A DNA stretch of 64,000 nt, taken from positions 2,170,001-2,234,000 of the forward strand of contig CP084610.1 of NCBI GenBank assembly GCA_025917655.1. The letters run 5' to 3'. The notes beneath the pieces were generated by a model. That model was not told the origin of the DNA. It saw only the letters and a list, made by a program, of their open reading frames with translations, and made no database searches. The position numbers and the translations under genes are program-made. Shown here piece by piece: positions 42,659-59,903 of this stretch; positions within the stretch are counted from its first letter, which is position 1; each line of letters starts with the position of its first letter. Source of the DNA: Chlorella sorokiniana (taxonomy: Eukaryota; Chlorophyta; Trebouxiophyceae; Chlorellales; Chlorellaceae).

Positions 42659-44871
42659 ATGGGACAGAGCGGCGACCATAAACCGCAATGGTTCGTGTTT
42701 ACAATCCCCGTGCAGGGCTAATAATGCTACTCTCTGCCATTCTCATTGCTTGATAGCTCGCTGCCTCCACCTGTTGCTGCAGGAAGCACGCTGTAGCAGG
42801 CACCACCGCCGGCCTATGCACACAATTGACGTTGCACCCGCTGGACGTTGTGAAGACGCGGTTGCAGGGTGAGTGCACTGCACCCCGCTGCCAGTGCCGC
42901 CGCCTGCCGGCTGGCGCAACCCTCCTGCTGTTTTCGTTTTACCCTACTACAAGATTGGCTTCCCTTCTCTGCAGTGCAAGATGGCGCAGGGCTGCTGCCT
43001 GCGTATCGGGGCACGCTGGATGCGCTGCGCCAAATAGTGCGGCAGGAGGGCTGGCGGGCGCTTTATTCAGGTAGACGCTGCTGCACTGCCCTGCCCCTGG
43101 GTGTGTTTGTCGCTCTCCCGCCCTGCCATGCAAAGCAACATGAGAACGCGTGATGTGCGATGCCTTAGCAAACTCAGCAGCCAGCAGCGCCAATACTGGG
43201 CTGTGTTGCGCCTGCAGGGCTGACCCCGCTCTGGCTGGCAGCGGCCTGGCCTGGGGCATCTACTTCTTTGCTTACAACCGGGCGAAGCAGCGGTATCAGC
43301 GGGCCTCTGGGTCCCACCGCCTCAGCCCTGGGCTGCACCTGGCCAGCGCAGCGGAGGCAGGAGCCCTGGTGAGCGCCCACACGGCGCCTCCTCTGCTGGG
43401 GCAGGCCGCTGGCGGCCGATGGCAGCGGGCTCAGGAGGAAGGCGGGCTGGGCCGATTGAATGTCCGCTGGATTCTTTGCTGGAGATTGCTCCAGGGGTTG
43501 GCTGGTCTTATGGTTGCTGTCCCCACCCTGCTTGTGCGCTCCCGCAGGTCTGTTGCCTGACCAACCCCATCTGGGTGGTCAAGACGCGGCTGCAGCTGCA
43601 GCGCCGCTCACTGCAGCAGGCAGCCGCCAGCGCCGCGGCAGCTGCCACAGCAGCACCATCTGCCGCCGCGGCCCCAGCGGCGGCAGTCGCTGGGGCGCGG
43701 CTCCCTGCGCTGCGCGTGCTAGGGGGCGCTCCGCTGCAGAGGCGTGCGCCGTGGAGTATCGCGGCTTCCTCCACGCTTTCTTCCACACAGCGCGCTGCGA
43801 GGGGCTGGCGGGGCTCTACCGCGGCCTGCTGCCCTCCCTGCTGCTGGTGCGTGCCAGGCTGGGCCGCCCTGGCTGCCACAGTTTGCCTCCCAACTCGGAG
43901 GGTGCATCCCAGCACACCCAGTTGAAAGGGTCCCGGGTCTGTGGTGCCGCTGCAGCACTTCTTCCCCATTCATCCTGCCCCGCTTTGCTGCCCCGTTGGC
44001 ACCCCACCCGGCAGGTGTCCCACGGCGCCATCCAGTTTGCCGTTTACGAGGAGCTCAAGTCGGCGGCGCACCACCTCAGCCTGGCGCCCTTCACCCGCCC
44101 ACTGGACCCTCTGCTGGGTGGCAGGAGCCAGCGCAGCAGCAGCTATGGCAGCAGCAGCAGCAGTGGCAGCAGCAGCGGCAGGGGGCCTCCCAGCGGGTCA
44201 GGCCCGGCATCTGTCGCCCGCTGAGATCACGTTGTGCGGCGCGCTGTCCAAGCTGGCAGCCTCTGTCACCACCTACCCCTCCCAGGTGCACTCACCGCAA
44301 GTGCTTTCCTCCCGATGGTCGTTGTTGATGTGCGATCAGCCATCCCCTGAGCACTCACCTGAACCTCCGCACGGCCTGTGCATGTCGCCCTTCACCCGCC
44401 CCCACCCACCACGCACCCCACCCTCGTGCTCACGTCGGCAGGTGGTGCGCAGCCGGCTGCAGCAGCGCATGGATGCGCGGGCGGTGCAGTACAGCGGCGT
44501 GGGGACGTGGTGCGCAAGACGTGGCAGGTGCGCTGCCTGCCCGCGGTCAGAGCACGTGACAAACCTGTTGATCGCCTGGTTCTCCTGAGCCACCAGCACT
44601 CTGGCCATCTTCCTTGCCGATTTGAACGGCAGCGCTTGAAGCGCTGGCCGACTTCATCTTGCAGCATGCGGTGCTGCCTTCCTTACTGCGTCTGACCCCT
44701 TTGCACCCCCCACCCTTCCCCCAGCGCGAGGGCCTGGGCGGCTTCTACAAAGGCCTCGCCCCCAACGTGCTGCGTGTCATGCCCCAGTCGGCCCTCACCT
44801 TCCTGGTCTATGAGTCGGTGATGCGGCTGCTGGACCCCAGGATGCAGGGGCGGCGGGGCGAGGCCAGCTAG
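42659..44871 (+). CDS. Mitochondrial carrier, folate/FAD type (SLC25A32/FOLT1-like)
   Basis: Six-helix SLC25 carrier of about 390 aa. Exons: 42659-42690, 42783-42868, 42975-43070, 43218-43368, 43548-43846, 44015-44285, 44442-44527, 44725-44871. The 11-codon first exon MGQSGDHKPQ|WKHAVAG was chosen because it supplies an ATG and the needed phase 2. The three carrier signatures are HPLDVVKTRL, NPIWVVKTRL and YPSQVVRSRL. LAWGIYFFAYNRAKQRY, SAAEAGAL|VCCLTNPIW, SHGAIQFAVYEELKS, ALSKLAASVTTYP and GGFYKGLAPNVLRVMPQSAL closely parallel human SLC25A32 and plant FOLT1, pointing to folate or FAD transport (inner mitochondrial membrane or plastid envelope). An Ala-rich insert (exon 5) and a Ser/Gly-rich insert (exon 6) enlarge the loops. 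The frame slips at CCCC or GGGG(G) in exons 4, 5 and 7, and twice in exon 6. TGTAA lies about 115 nt downstream. Confidence 0.88.
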
Positions 44872-45140
44872 TTCGTGGCAGCTGGCCCTGCAGCTGGCCC
44901 TGCACTTGGATCTTGTTCGCTGATGCACAGATTGGGTTGCACCGACAAGAGCTGACCCCCGCCAGCTGTGGACGCTGTGTAGCTCTTGTAACTGCTTGCA
45001 GTCGCAGATCCTCAGCTGGCGCTTGCTGCCGAGGGCGGTGGAGTTGTGGGGAGACGGTGGTTCAAATGGCAGTGTTGCAGTGCGGAAGTGAAGAGGGCGC
45101 GCCTCACGCGCAGTGAACAAGCAGGGTGGCGGCGGGGGGC

Positions 45141-48100
45141 TCAAGCACGCTCGTAAGAGCTGGCGTCGGAGGCAGGCATGTTGCGGCCCTCTGGCGCCTT
45201 GGTGTACTGCGCGGTACGCAGGTACGTCTGGATGCTGCAGGACACAGGCAGTGCGCGGGCAGGGGGTCAATCAGCAGAGCGACGTTACTGGCATGCCAGG
45301 GCTCTGGTCACATACAACCTGGCCCCTTCCACACCCGTCGCCGCCTGGTGTGCATTTCGAAGAGCAGTGCGCGATGACATGCCAGGAATACTTCCATTCA
45401 GCCGCTAGAGCAGCAGCGGCATGCAACCCACCGCGTGTACACTGCACGGGCGTCGGGGTCGTTGGACGCGCCCAATGCAGAGAGGAAGTGGGAGTCGATG
45501 TACTGCGGCGGTACGGGTACGGGGAGGGTGCAAGTGGAGGTGGGGGGTGGGTGGGGAGGGGGTGTGGCAAGTAGCGTGCACGAGGTGGCGGGCGGCTGTG
45601 TTGGTGCTGCCCAGCGCTGGGAGCAATGCTGCGGCAAGATGCGGCGGGGTCCTGCTTTAAGCGAACAGCCAGCGCGGGCGTGCCGCACCTGCAGCAGCTT
45701 GAGGAACTGGGAGCGGTAGGCGGCGTGCATGCGGAAGCCGGCAACCTGCGGGAGACGGTGCACGGGGGAGGTGGGGGACGCAGATGGGGGCATGGGTAAG
45801 CATGCAAGTAGGGGTCGCGCCGGCAACCCTATATGCAACACGCACGCTTGAACTTCTCCGCCAAGCCCGCCATCCAACGACACACCGAGCAAGTCTCACG
45901 CATTTGGCGCCCCACACGCCCCTGCTGTGCCCCCCACCTTGAGCACAGCATCGACGGCGGTGGCGGTGACGCGGGTGGCAGGCAGTGCGTTGAGCAGGCG
46001 CGCCAGCAGCGCCCAGGCCGCACCCAGGCCGTGCGGGTTGCCGGGGTTGTCCGACTGCCGGGGGAGAGGCAGGGGTGGGGAGCTGGGAGGGCGGCAGATA
46101 TGGCAGGCAGGCCAGCAGCCACCCAGGCCGGCCGGCGTTTGTCGCTCAGCGCCGCTACATCAAGCCAGGCAGCACACGCAGGCAGGCGCAGCCGTCCAAC
46201 CCTGCCAGCCGCGCCGACCGGCTGCAGCTGAAGCAGGGCTGCTGCACCTGGGTGACGGCGGCGTACAGCATGAGGTAGCCCTGCTGGCGGCCCACAAACT
46301 CGTCGGTCGACTCGCGGGACACCTGCGGTACACTACGGATGCATGATCAGCTGCAAACCCCGCAGTTCTGCCCAGTCCCAGGCAGCCCAGCGGCTGCTCT
46401 GACGCGCAGGGCGGTTGCCTCCCAGCAGCAACCGCCAGGCGGCCCCACGACCCAAGGCTGGCAGGGTGACCGACCGCCCCAGCTTGCATGAAGGCGCCGC
46501 CAGCACCTGGCCGGTGTCTTCATCGGTGGTGATGCGGTAGCCCAGCTGCTTCAGGTACGCGTCCTCCTGCTCCTGCCCCGCCCCCGACTTGAACACGCGA
46601 TACTTGGGCACCGTCAGGGGGCACACCTGCGCGCGTCAAGGTGCGTGAAGCAGGGCATGCAGACCAGCGTTAAGAGTCAGAGGCACTGCAAAGGTCTATG
46701 CAATATTGACAGCTTGACACCCTGACTGTCTGGCCAAAGAGATAAAGCTCCCGCTCTTACTGTAGCTGCATACCTGGTGCAGGCGGCCCGCCAGCAGCGG
46801 CACAAACTCGGGGTGGGCCGCAGCCACCGCCACCGCCACCTCAGCCAGGGGGAAGGCAAAGGCGTGCAAGCGGGTGACCTGGGGGAGTAAGGGGCGGGTG
46901 GGGACAGAGTGAGGCAGTAGGGAGGACAAGTGAGGTAGAAGCGGCAGGCGTGTTCCACCAGAGAAGCAACCAGCCTTATTACACTAAGCCAAGATGTAGT
47001 GCCTGCAGCAAAAATATAACACCTGCCACTCCAGCCTCGCACCACCGGGAGCAGACCCCCACCCCCGCCCGGCCCACATGACCCAATCAGAGGAGCGGGT
47101 TCTTGCCTGGACCTCGCACTGGCTGACCAGCTTGTTGGCAAGGGTGAGCAGGGCGTAGGCGCGCTGCGCCCCCGGCGGCTGCCCCCCACATACGACACCA
47201 GCGCCTGCGCCTTGGCCCGCACCTGCGCCGTCGCACAAACCGTGGAGGAAAGCAATGAGGACGGCGGGCGGCAGCAGCCCGTTGCGCAACAGGCACATGC
47301 GGCGCCGCGGCCGCCAGCAGCGAGCGTGGAGCGGCCCGGAGTGGTCACACGCAAGGGCAGTACAGGTGCAGTGCTGTATCGCAGCGTCCCGCCTGCTCCA
47401 GTGTGGCGCTGATCTGTTGCACGTTGAGCGTCACAAACTTGTCGGTCGCCCGCTTTCGGTCCCGCATTGCTCGGTCCTCCACGAAAGGCTGCGCAGCGGC
47501 CTGTGGCGGCAGCAAGTGAGGTGCAGGGATGGCAGGCCGGGTGAAGGGCGGAGGAACATGTGAGCTGAATGGGTGAGGCAAGCGATCGCGGCGGCAAGGG
47601 GCGAGCATGGTGTGCGGCAGGCGCAACGTGATGCAACAAGAAGTTGCGGGCTTGCAGAAGGGCAGGGAGGCAGACACATGGGGTGGTGGGGTCCTGGTGG
47701 AGACAGCAGGCGCGCAGCGCAATGCTAAGGAGATGGACTGCGCAGAAATCACAAGACGAGCGTCCGAGCCCACAGCCTGAGGACAGACACCCACCTGGGC
47801 CTCTGCCAGCTTCTGGGCACACTGCCTCTCCCACTCAGCGGCCGATGGCGCGATGCGCAGACCGTCGGCCGGCGGGGCCACCGCTGCCGCCCTCTGCTTC
47901 TCGGCAGCTTCCTTGGCCGCCTGCGTCGCTGCCTGCTCTGCAGCTGCCTTGGCCTCGGCCTGCTGCTTCTGCCGCTGCGCTCTGCCTTGGCGGCCGCCTC
48001 CGCTGCTGCTTTCTTCTCTGCCTGTGCCTTGGCAGCCGCGGCGGCGGCCTCCTGCTGCTTCTTCATGGCAGCTTCCAGCTGCGCCACCTGCCGCTCACCC

Positions 48101-49105
48101 TCCGTCGCCTTGGCCCGGGCATCGTTGCGCAGCTCGCTGAGTAGCTGGGTGCGCTGCTGCCGCCGCGCGGCTGCCGCCTCCGCCTCGGCCGCCGCCGCCT
48201 CGGCCGCCGCTTTGTCCTTGGCCGCCGCCGCCGCCGCCGCCGCCGCCGCCTCCTCTGCCTCAATCTCCAGCAGCGCCCGCTCCAAGTCCATCACCTTCCT
48301 CTGGCTCTCCAGGCGCAGCCTGCTTGCCAGCTGCGCAGTGACATCGGCCAGCGCCAGCTCGGCGGGGGTCGGCCGACGCACGCCGCTCAGTCGCCGCTCT
48401 TCCCGACCTCCCGCAGGCGCCCCCGACTGTGCTTCTTGCCCCTCGTCGTCGTCACTGCTGAGCCCGCTGGGGGCGTGCAGCGAGAAGCTGGGTGCGGGGC
48501 CATCTGCGGGGGTGGGCGTTTCAAGACGAATCAATCAGGAGAGAGCTGCCAGCAGGTGAGACAGGCCCTCCTTGCAAAGGGCCTGCGGCTGTGAAACACA
48601 TCTTGCGCACCTGAATCGTCACCATCCGAGTACCCTGACGGGGCAGACAGGCGCCGCCCGCTCTGCCGCCACGTCTACCCTCCAGTGCTGCTCTGCTGCC
48701 CGGGTCTGCAGCGGCTGCCGCCGAGCGTTGCCGCACGCTGGAGAGAGACCCGCTGCCGCCAAGTCCAGGGCTTGGAGACGTTGGGAATCCATGACCCTTC
48801 CGCGGACCGCTGTTGGGAGTGCGATTGAAAGCGATAGGAGTGCGCAGCGTGATTTGCTGCGAGGCCGAGCCTGCGGGAGGAAGGTTGACGGCGCCGCCGC
48901 GGCCACCCGCTCCCGCCGGGCTGCTGGCTGCAGCCACGGAGCTGGCATTGCTGGGGGTTCGCGCCAGCCTGCCGCTGTCTGTCGACGTAGTCCGGGTGTC
49001 GATGAGCGCCTGTCCAAGCGGTGCTGCCCGGCTGCTGGGGGCAGTGGGCGAGGCGAGCTCCTGCTGCTGCATCACCACCACCGATCCCGGTGATCGCAAA
49101 TACAT
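45141..49105 (-). CDS. GLE1: GLE1, nuclear-pore mRNA export factor
   Basis: GLE1 with inositol hexakisphosphate stimulates the DEAD-box ATPase DBP5 at the cytoplasmic face of the pore. Exons: 49105-48611, 48503-47795, 47500-47390, 47222-47107, 46878-46774, 46626-46507, 46322-46248, 46054-45938, 45745-45689, 45502-45432, 45234-45141; about 690 aa. Residues 1-165 are Ser/Thr/Pro-rich and disordered-looking. Exon 2 encodes a long Ala/Glu/Lys/Gln coiled coil, including a poly-Ala block from a GCC repeat. The GLE1 domain follows: ATDKFVTLNVQQISATLEQ|VRAKAQALV, FPLAEVAVAVAAAHPEFVPL, HQVCPLTVPKYRVF, KQLGYRITTDEDTGQ|VSRE, DEFVGRQQGYLMLYAAVTQ, NPHGLGAAWALLARLLNALP, YRSQFLKLLQ and the C-terminus. GC donors end exon 4 (GTCCAG|GCAAGA) and probably exon 3. 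Single-base frame slips occur in exons 1, 2 and 4. The 3' end faces the carrier gene. Confidence 0.9.
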
Positions 49106-49625
49106 GGGGAGCACGCAGCACCCGCCAGCCTGCACAGTTGCCGACAACTTAGTGCAGGCTGGTGGAGCTAAATCGGCTGGCCATGCGCTGGAAAACAAGT
49201 ACTATCATTACAAACGAGCCTCTAAGCTTGGATCATTGTGGACAGCTCCAAAGCAGTAGCTTGCAGTGGCCCGCTGCGCACGTCAGGCACGCGTTGATGT
49301 GCCGCATTCAGGTTCTCTGTGCATTTATCTGGTCCCAGGTTGCTTTAAGCAAGTTCGCATTCACGTGGTCTGACTCTGAATACATCGCCGCTACAAGCAG
49401 GTTACATGCAAGTTGCACACAGGCGGCGGCATGAACACGGCCACCAACATGCGAGAAGGAAACATGACAAGCAAATCAAGTTGTGAAAGGGCATATGGAC
49501 AGGCATGCATAATGCAATTAACATGCAGCCTGAAAATCATACGTGCACATCAAAACTGGAAAATCGCGAAGATGGATGTGTGTTGGTGGTACGGATCGTT
49601 TGTTCAACATGGCGAGGGTCCTGCA
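49106..49625. other. Intergenic between GLE1 and the tafazzin-like gene
   Basis: About 0.5 kb, AT-richer, with the GLE1 promoter and the tafazzin-like 3' UTR. A TTACA (TGTAA on the coding strand) lies near 49402. No gene is supported. Confidence 0.5.
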
Positions 49626-52600
49626 TCATGCGGCAGATGGGGCGACGGGTGACCCATTTCGCTGAGCCGCAGCTGGTGAAGCGCCTCCAGGCAGCAGCAG
49701 CTCGCGCATGTGCTGCACGCGCATGGAGGTGTAGTCTGCTGCCGACGCAAGCAAGCCCTGTAGGGTGGCGCCAGCTGCGCTGCTGGCGTCGCTCAGCTTC
49801 ATTCTTGATGCAACGGCATCCAGAGGGCTCCAGGACCCGGAATCTGCCTGGCTGCTATGCCGGCTGCTACCAACTGCAAGGCCAGGCGATGCCACGGTCG
49901 CCTGCAGCAGGCTGCCGCGAAGCAAGCGCAGCTTCTGGCGCAGCATCATGCCCAGCTGTGGGTCGCTGCCAGGATCTGGTGCGCCCGCACCGTCCACTGC
50001 ATTGCCGCCGTGTGCTAACGCCGCGGCCCAAGGCGCAGGCGCCGAACCGTCATGCTCCCAGCTGCTGACCATGCCAGCCGCCTCCTCGGTGGCCGCCGCT
50101 ATGTCCTCAAAAGTGCTGCTGGCGCCAAACACGCCGTCTTTTCGCAGAGCGGCCCTGCGGGCGGCCGCCTCTGCCCGCGCGAGCTGCGTGAAGGAGGGCA
50201 GCGATGTGTACTGCCACCTATCCCGCCAGCTGTGCGCCAGGCTGTCCATCTCGTCCTCTGCATGGGCGGGCAAGGGAAAACTCAGTTCCCCGCGCTAAAG
50301 CAAGCCACGTGTGCTGAGACGAAACATCATTGCACAGTTTTGCCGGCCACCCTGCCTGCTTCCCCAACAAGGCTGGTCGATGGAGCAGCACATCCGCAGC
50401 CAGGCATGGCGCAGGCGCACCGATGAGCGGCAGCAGCGTGTCTTCAGAGATGGTCAGCGCGGCCTGGCGCGGCTGCGGCGCCACCTCCTCCAGCGGCAGG
50501 CCGTCCAGCTGGGCCTTCAGGCTGTACAGCGCCTGCGGCAGAGATGCAGGCGTAAGCGCTGGAATGAGGGAACCAAAGGCAGATCAGCATACGACCTAAT
50601 GACAAGGAGAAGAAAGCGGCCAGCAACAGCCAGGTTGCCAAGGTGGTATCCAGGCGTTCAGAGGTGCAGATGTTGCCGAGGGACCAAGCAATCAACCACA
50701 GGGGATCCCCCTGCGCAGCCCGTTGCCCCCAACCCCGGGCCCTGCCCCCACCCCCAGCCCCACCTGGCCCACTCGGTCAGCAATGGCTGCCTGCAGGCGC
50801 GACTCTGCCCAGCCCTGCTCCTCCGCAGTTGCCAGCAGATCCTGCACCTCCACAGGCTCCCCCACCAGCACCCGCAGCTCCTGGCCTGCAGCAGTTGAAG
50901 TGCGATTGGGGCGGGGGTGATGTGTATGTGTGCGTATGAGAGTGAGCCTGGGCGTGTGAGTGGGTTGATGGTCAGAGGCTGAGTCACGAAGAGAAAAACA
51001 AGCTGTCTGGCGGGTCAGGTCAAAGCGCACGACCACCATTGGCTGACAACTTGCCGGCCTAGGCTGGATTTGGACAGCACACACAGGCTCGCTCAATGAC
51101 GCCCGCCTGACTTACCCAGCCTGGGCAGTGAAGCGCCCTTTGGAAGCACCCGCTCCATGCCGCCGTGCACAAAGGGCAGCACCAGCGGCGGCTGGCCCCC
51201 TGCCGCCGCCGACGAGGCCACCAGCCAGCCGACGCCCTTCCTGCGGGGGGTCGCAGCAGGCAGGTGCAGAGGATGCTTTGTGGGGCAACCGGCATGGTGC
51301 ACACCAGGCCTGGCAAGCTGTGGAAGCCGTTGAAGAGCAGGCGCGGCAAGCTGTGGAAGCCGCTGGAGAGCAGGCGCAACCGATTCCCGGCGTGCCCGGT
51401 TCCAGGGTTTGCCAGCCCACCTGACGGGCAGCATGCGCCCGTCGCGGCTGCGGGTGCCCTCAGGGAAGATGTGCACCCACTCGCCGGCCGCCAGGCGAGA
51501 CTGCGCGGCGGGGAGGGGCGGCAGGGCAGGCATGTGCACGTAAGGCGGGGGCAGATCACCACGCTAAAGGCAAACCACAGGGGGTTCTGCACCTGCAGCT
51601 GCAGTGCTCCCCGTGATCAGCCACAAGCCAGCACAGCCGCCACCCACCTGCGCAATGCGCATGCCGTGCTGGGCCAGCCCCCGCCACGCTCCACCGGAAG
51701 GACCTTGGCGGCGCGGAAAAAGGGCGCCAGCGCGGCTGAACGGAAGCAGCGGTCGGTGGCGCACAAGGTCCAGCGCAGGGAGGGCGGGTCCAGCAGGCGG
51801 GAGGCGGGCACAACTGCACACGGGGATGGCGTTCGGGTTCAGTGACAGGGGCCAAGGGGTGGAAGTCCAGGCGAGCGCAGAAGCAAGATCACAAGGTGCA
51901 TCCCACCACCCAAGCGTAGCGCTGCAGCAGGGTTGCATGCAGAACAGCGCATTCGAGTTACCAACAGTCGCTGTGCCTACAAAGTCTTGTTTCGACCGCT
52001 GAGACAAGGAGGCGGGGGGGGAGCGAGCTCACTGGAGGCGGTGATGAGTGGGTCGTCAATCGAGCCCACGTGGTTGCTCACAGTGAGCAGGCCCCGCCCG
52101 GCGCCCGCTCCAGCGCCGCCGCCATGTGCTCGCGCCCGACACGCTGGTGCGCGCCGCCGTCGCCAGGAAGACCTTGCAGGCGCCGCCACGCCCGCCAGCA
52201 CCAGGTGCTGACAGGATGGGGAGGGAACAGGGGGACAGGGGGCGTGAATGAGCTTCACAGCCATGCCGGTTTGTCTTCCTAAGCAGAAGCCAGGAGTGGG
52301 ATGGCAAGGATGAAGCATGGGCTCACCCTCAGCAGGCCGTTTGAGCCCATGACAGCCTCCGCCGCCGCAGCATCCAGCGCGCCGCCCTCGGTCGCCACCG
52401 CCGCCACGTTGGGCAGCGCAGCGGGAGCCACAGTGGCCTGGGCCCCTGCGCTGCTGCCGCTGGCAAGGCTGCTGCCGGGTGCGCGGGGCACGCTGCTCTC
52501 GGCTGCTAGCTGGCTGCCGCCGCCGCCCACCGCGCTGGCCACATACTGCTTCAGCCGCGCCTTCTGTTCCTCCTTGAGATCACGAAGGGTCAGCCGCGCG

Positions 52601-52982
52601 GCGGCCCAGCGCCCTGCAGGCGGGCAAAGGCGCGGCGCGGGTCCACGCGTGCGGCGGCGGCACGCCGCTCCCGCAGCCGGTGCAGCACGCGGGCCTTCGC
52701 ATCCAAGAAGAGGCTGCTGGGAGGAAGGCGCGGGAAGCAGCATTCTAAACGGCCGCAGCAGCAAGAGTACGATCCTGATAGTCAACAGGTTGGATGCAAA
52801 GCAAGGTGGGACAGGCCTGCATATCGACACGCTGGGCGGCAAGGCTCCCACCTGCTGCTGTCTTCAGCACAGCCGCTGCTGCGCGTGTTGTGCTGCGCCC
52901 TGAGCAGCTCTCGATACTTGGGAAGCGCCGCCGAAAGCTTGGCAGGGTACAGCCAGCCGCCGGGGGCCCCAGCGGGCAGCAT
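49626..52982 (-). CDS. TAZ: Tafazzin-like lysophospholipid acyltransferase with long C-terminal extension
   Basis: Membrane acyltransferase of the PlsC fold; tafazzins remodel cardiolipin in mitochondria. Exons: 52982-52852, 52713-52327, 52207-52033, 51813-51648, 51500-51421, 51240-51116, 50885-50764, 50532-50421, 50257-49626; about 644 aa. Catalytic box NHVGSIDDPLI (HxxxxD), then LRWTLCATDRCF, APFFRAAKVLPVERGGG, GEWVHIFPEGTRSRDG (EGTRS), GVGWLVASS, PLVLPFVHGGMERVLPKG and LRVLVGEPVEV. RWT.CA.D.CF and WVHIFPEG separate tafazzin from other PlsC proteins. About 247 residues follow the acyltransferase domain (exons 8-9), starting EDEMDSLAHSWRDRWQYTSL and becoming Ala/Ser-rich; I know no equivalent in animal tafazzin, although plant forms are longer. 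The frame slips at G runs in exons 2 and 4 and three times in the GC-rich exon 3. The N-terminal 170 residues hold a helical LRDLKEEQKARLKQYV and a Ser/Ala linker. Confidence 0.85.
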
Positions 52983-53645
52983 AAGCAGAAAGCTTGCGGC
53001 ACTGCGGCAGGAGGCAGCGGCAGTGCCAGTGGATGGTGTCAGGCCGCTGTGACGGAGGAGGTTAAGGTCTGTAATGTCCTAGCAGACTGCGGAAGGCCCA
53101 GGGCAAGCCGACTACTCGGCAACCCGCAACCTTCCTGCAAGCTCACAACTGTGTTGGGCTGGCGCGGACCAATGACTCGCCTACACGTCGAAAAGCTCCA
53201 GAGAAATGGTGACGAGGGGGAGGCGCTTCTAGCTTGGGTCCTTCGCGAGAGATTCCCGAACCTTGCGGTTCCGTCAAAGACCTGATATGCCCTTGGAATG
53301 CATTTCACAAATGCTGGATCACCAAGACTGAAACCAAGCTGCGCATACTGCCCAGAATGGTCGGCCCTCAGGTGGCTGCCGTACACGAGAGTACTAGGAG
53401 CTCTGTTTGGGACCAATACGTACAGGCAGCGAGTTGGAAGCCTGATCAGGCTTGTAGATTACTCTAGGAAGTTTGCCGGACCTGCTGCAGCCATCATTCC
53501 GCTGCGCGTCCGTCTTGCTTGCCTGTGCTGTATGCATAGACCAACCGTAGGAAGATCAGTCTGAAGGCGGCCTGGGGCCCTGCGCCCCTCGCATTCCTTT
53601 TCCCAGCCTGCTTGGTGAACTCCTAGACAGCGACGGAGTGCCAAT
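52983..53645. promoter_or_regulatory. Divergent intergenic region between the tafazzin-like gene and SRP54
   Basis: About 0.66 kb head-to-head spacer, clearly lower in GC than the flanking exons. It should hold both promoters. No conserved box is identified. Confidence 0.45.
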
Positions 53646-58378
<4,733 letters not shown>

Positions 58379-58752
58379 CGCGGCAGCCATGCCCCTGCCC
58401 CAGTGCAGTGTCCGTTTTTGATTGTTTGTGCGCTCCTGCTTTGTTTGCTTCAAGCTCCTGCTATCTCTGCCGCTGCTTATGTGCCAACAACTGCTCATGC
58501 GAAATTGCATTTCAAACCGGGTGCCTCATGGATTGATTGTTCAAGATGCGAAGGAGAAGGGGTTGTTAGGATGTTTGCCGTGCAGCATCTGCAGCGGCGG
58601 CTGCTGACGGCGGCGGCAACCCTGTGTTCTGCCTTCCAGCAGTGAGGGCGTCCTTTCTGTCCTTGTTCGATTGCCGGCAACCTCATCGTGGTTCTGACTT
58701 CCTTAGTCGTCAACCCTGGGCTTCGGGTTTCAGCTAAACCGAAAAGCTCGCG
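58379..58752. other. Spacer between SRP54 and the cyclic phosphodiesterase gene
   Basis: About 0.37 kb with the SRP54 3' UTR and the promoter of the next gene. Nothing else is seen. Confidence 0.5.
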
Positions 58753-59903
58753 ATGTCTACAGCAGTAAAGAGCTACTCGCTCTGGGTGATGCCTAAGGGT
58801 ATGTGGCAGGGGTGAAGCCGCTTGCCGCAAGTTTCAGCCAGGCACTCAGCCCCCACCAGGCCCCCCGCCCGCCCGCCCGCCGCGCCGCCTCTTCAACAAA
58901 CTGCTCCGCATCTTGGCAGGCTCCCTGGCCAACAAGCTGCACGCGGAGATAAAGTGGCTGGCTAGTCAGACACCAGGGGCGCCGGTCTTCCTGCCGCATG
59001 TCACCCTCCTGGGCGGCATCCACGCCACAGAGGATGACGTGCTGACGAGGGCGGCGGCACTGGCCAAGCAGCTGAAGGTACGAGCGTGGGAGACGAGAGC
59101 CATGCTGGCGTGCCTCTTACCTTGGTGTTTGCTGACTGACAAGTGCCTTGCAGACAAGTGCCTTCCGCAACGAATCATGTGTCTTTGGTTGTTCCCACCC
59201 TGTCGTCCTGCGTTGCAGCCGTACCGCATCACGTTTGACCGCGCCGCCTCAGGCGCCATCTTCCATCAGTGCGTCTACCTGCTGTGCCAACGGGACCCTG
59301 ACACGCTGCACGTAAGCGCTGCACTGCTATGTCTCGCCGAAAGCCCCTGCCGGCCAGGCTGCAAGCGAGGCCTGAGATGCTGGGGCCAAACTGCAGGCGG
59401 GGGCGGCGACACGGGCTGCATACGGGCACGATCCAGGCAGCCCATACATGCCGCACCTTTCACTGCTGTACAGCGACATCAGCAACGAGAAGAGGTCGGT
59501 TGGCGCAGAGGCGCTATACGCTGCCGGTTCCCTGCTTGGGATACGTCGCCGTGCACTGAGTGGCAGGCCAGCCTGCTGCTGGCCTGCCTCACAGAGGGGC
59601 CTGCCTACATCTGCTGTAGGATGAGCACCGCGGCCGATGAGCAGCAGCGGCTGTTCGAGGGTCACTCGCCGCTGCTGCAAGAGCAGGACCTTGGCTTTGA
59701 TGTCAGCAGCCTGACAGGTGCGGTAGTTGGAGGTGGGGCATGCATCTGCTGCATATCGTGTAGAATCGCTCTGCTGGGGCTGGGGCTGCGTTTGAGCCGC
59801 CATGCTCGCCACTTGTTGCGCCGCAGTGTGGGAAACTGAGGAGAGCGACAAGACCTTGCTGAGCTGGATCCAGCTGGCAGAGTATCCCCTTGAAGGCCAG
59901 TGA
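58753..59903 (+). CDS. Cyclic phosphodiesterase (2H phosphoesterase, CPDase type)
   Basis: Plant and yeast CPDases hydrolyse ADP-ribose 1'',2''-cyclic phosphate, a by-product of tRNA splicing. Exons 58753-58798, 58920-59077, 59219-59311, 59397-59494, 59620-59717, 59827-59903; 189 aa, the usual size. It opens SYSLWVMPKGSLANKLHAEI. The two catalytic HxT/S motifs are in PHVTLLGGIHATEDD (exon 2) and MPHLSLLYSDIS (exon 4). YRITFDRAASG and FHQCVYLL sit between them, and the end VWETEESDKTLLSWIQLAEY is also family-like. All junctions are in phase and no frame slip is seen. Likely cytosolic. TGTAA lies about 325 nt after the stop. Confidence 0.92.
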
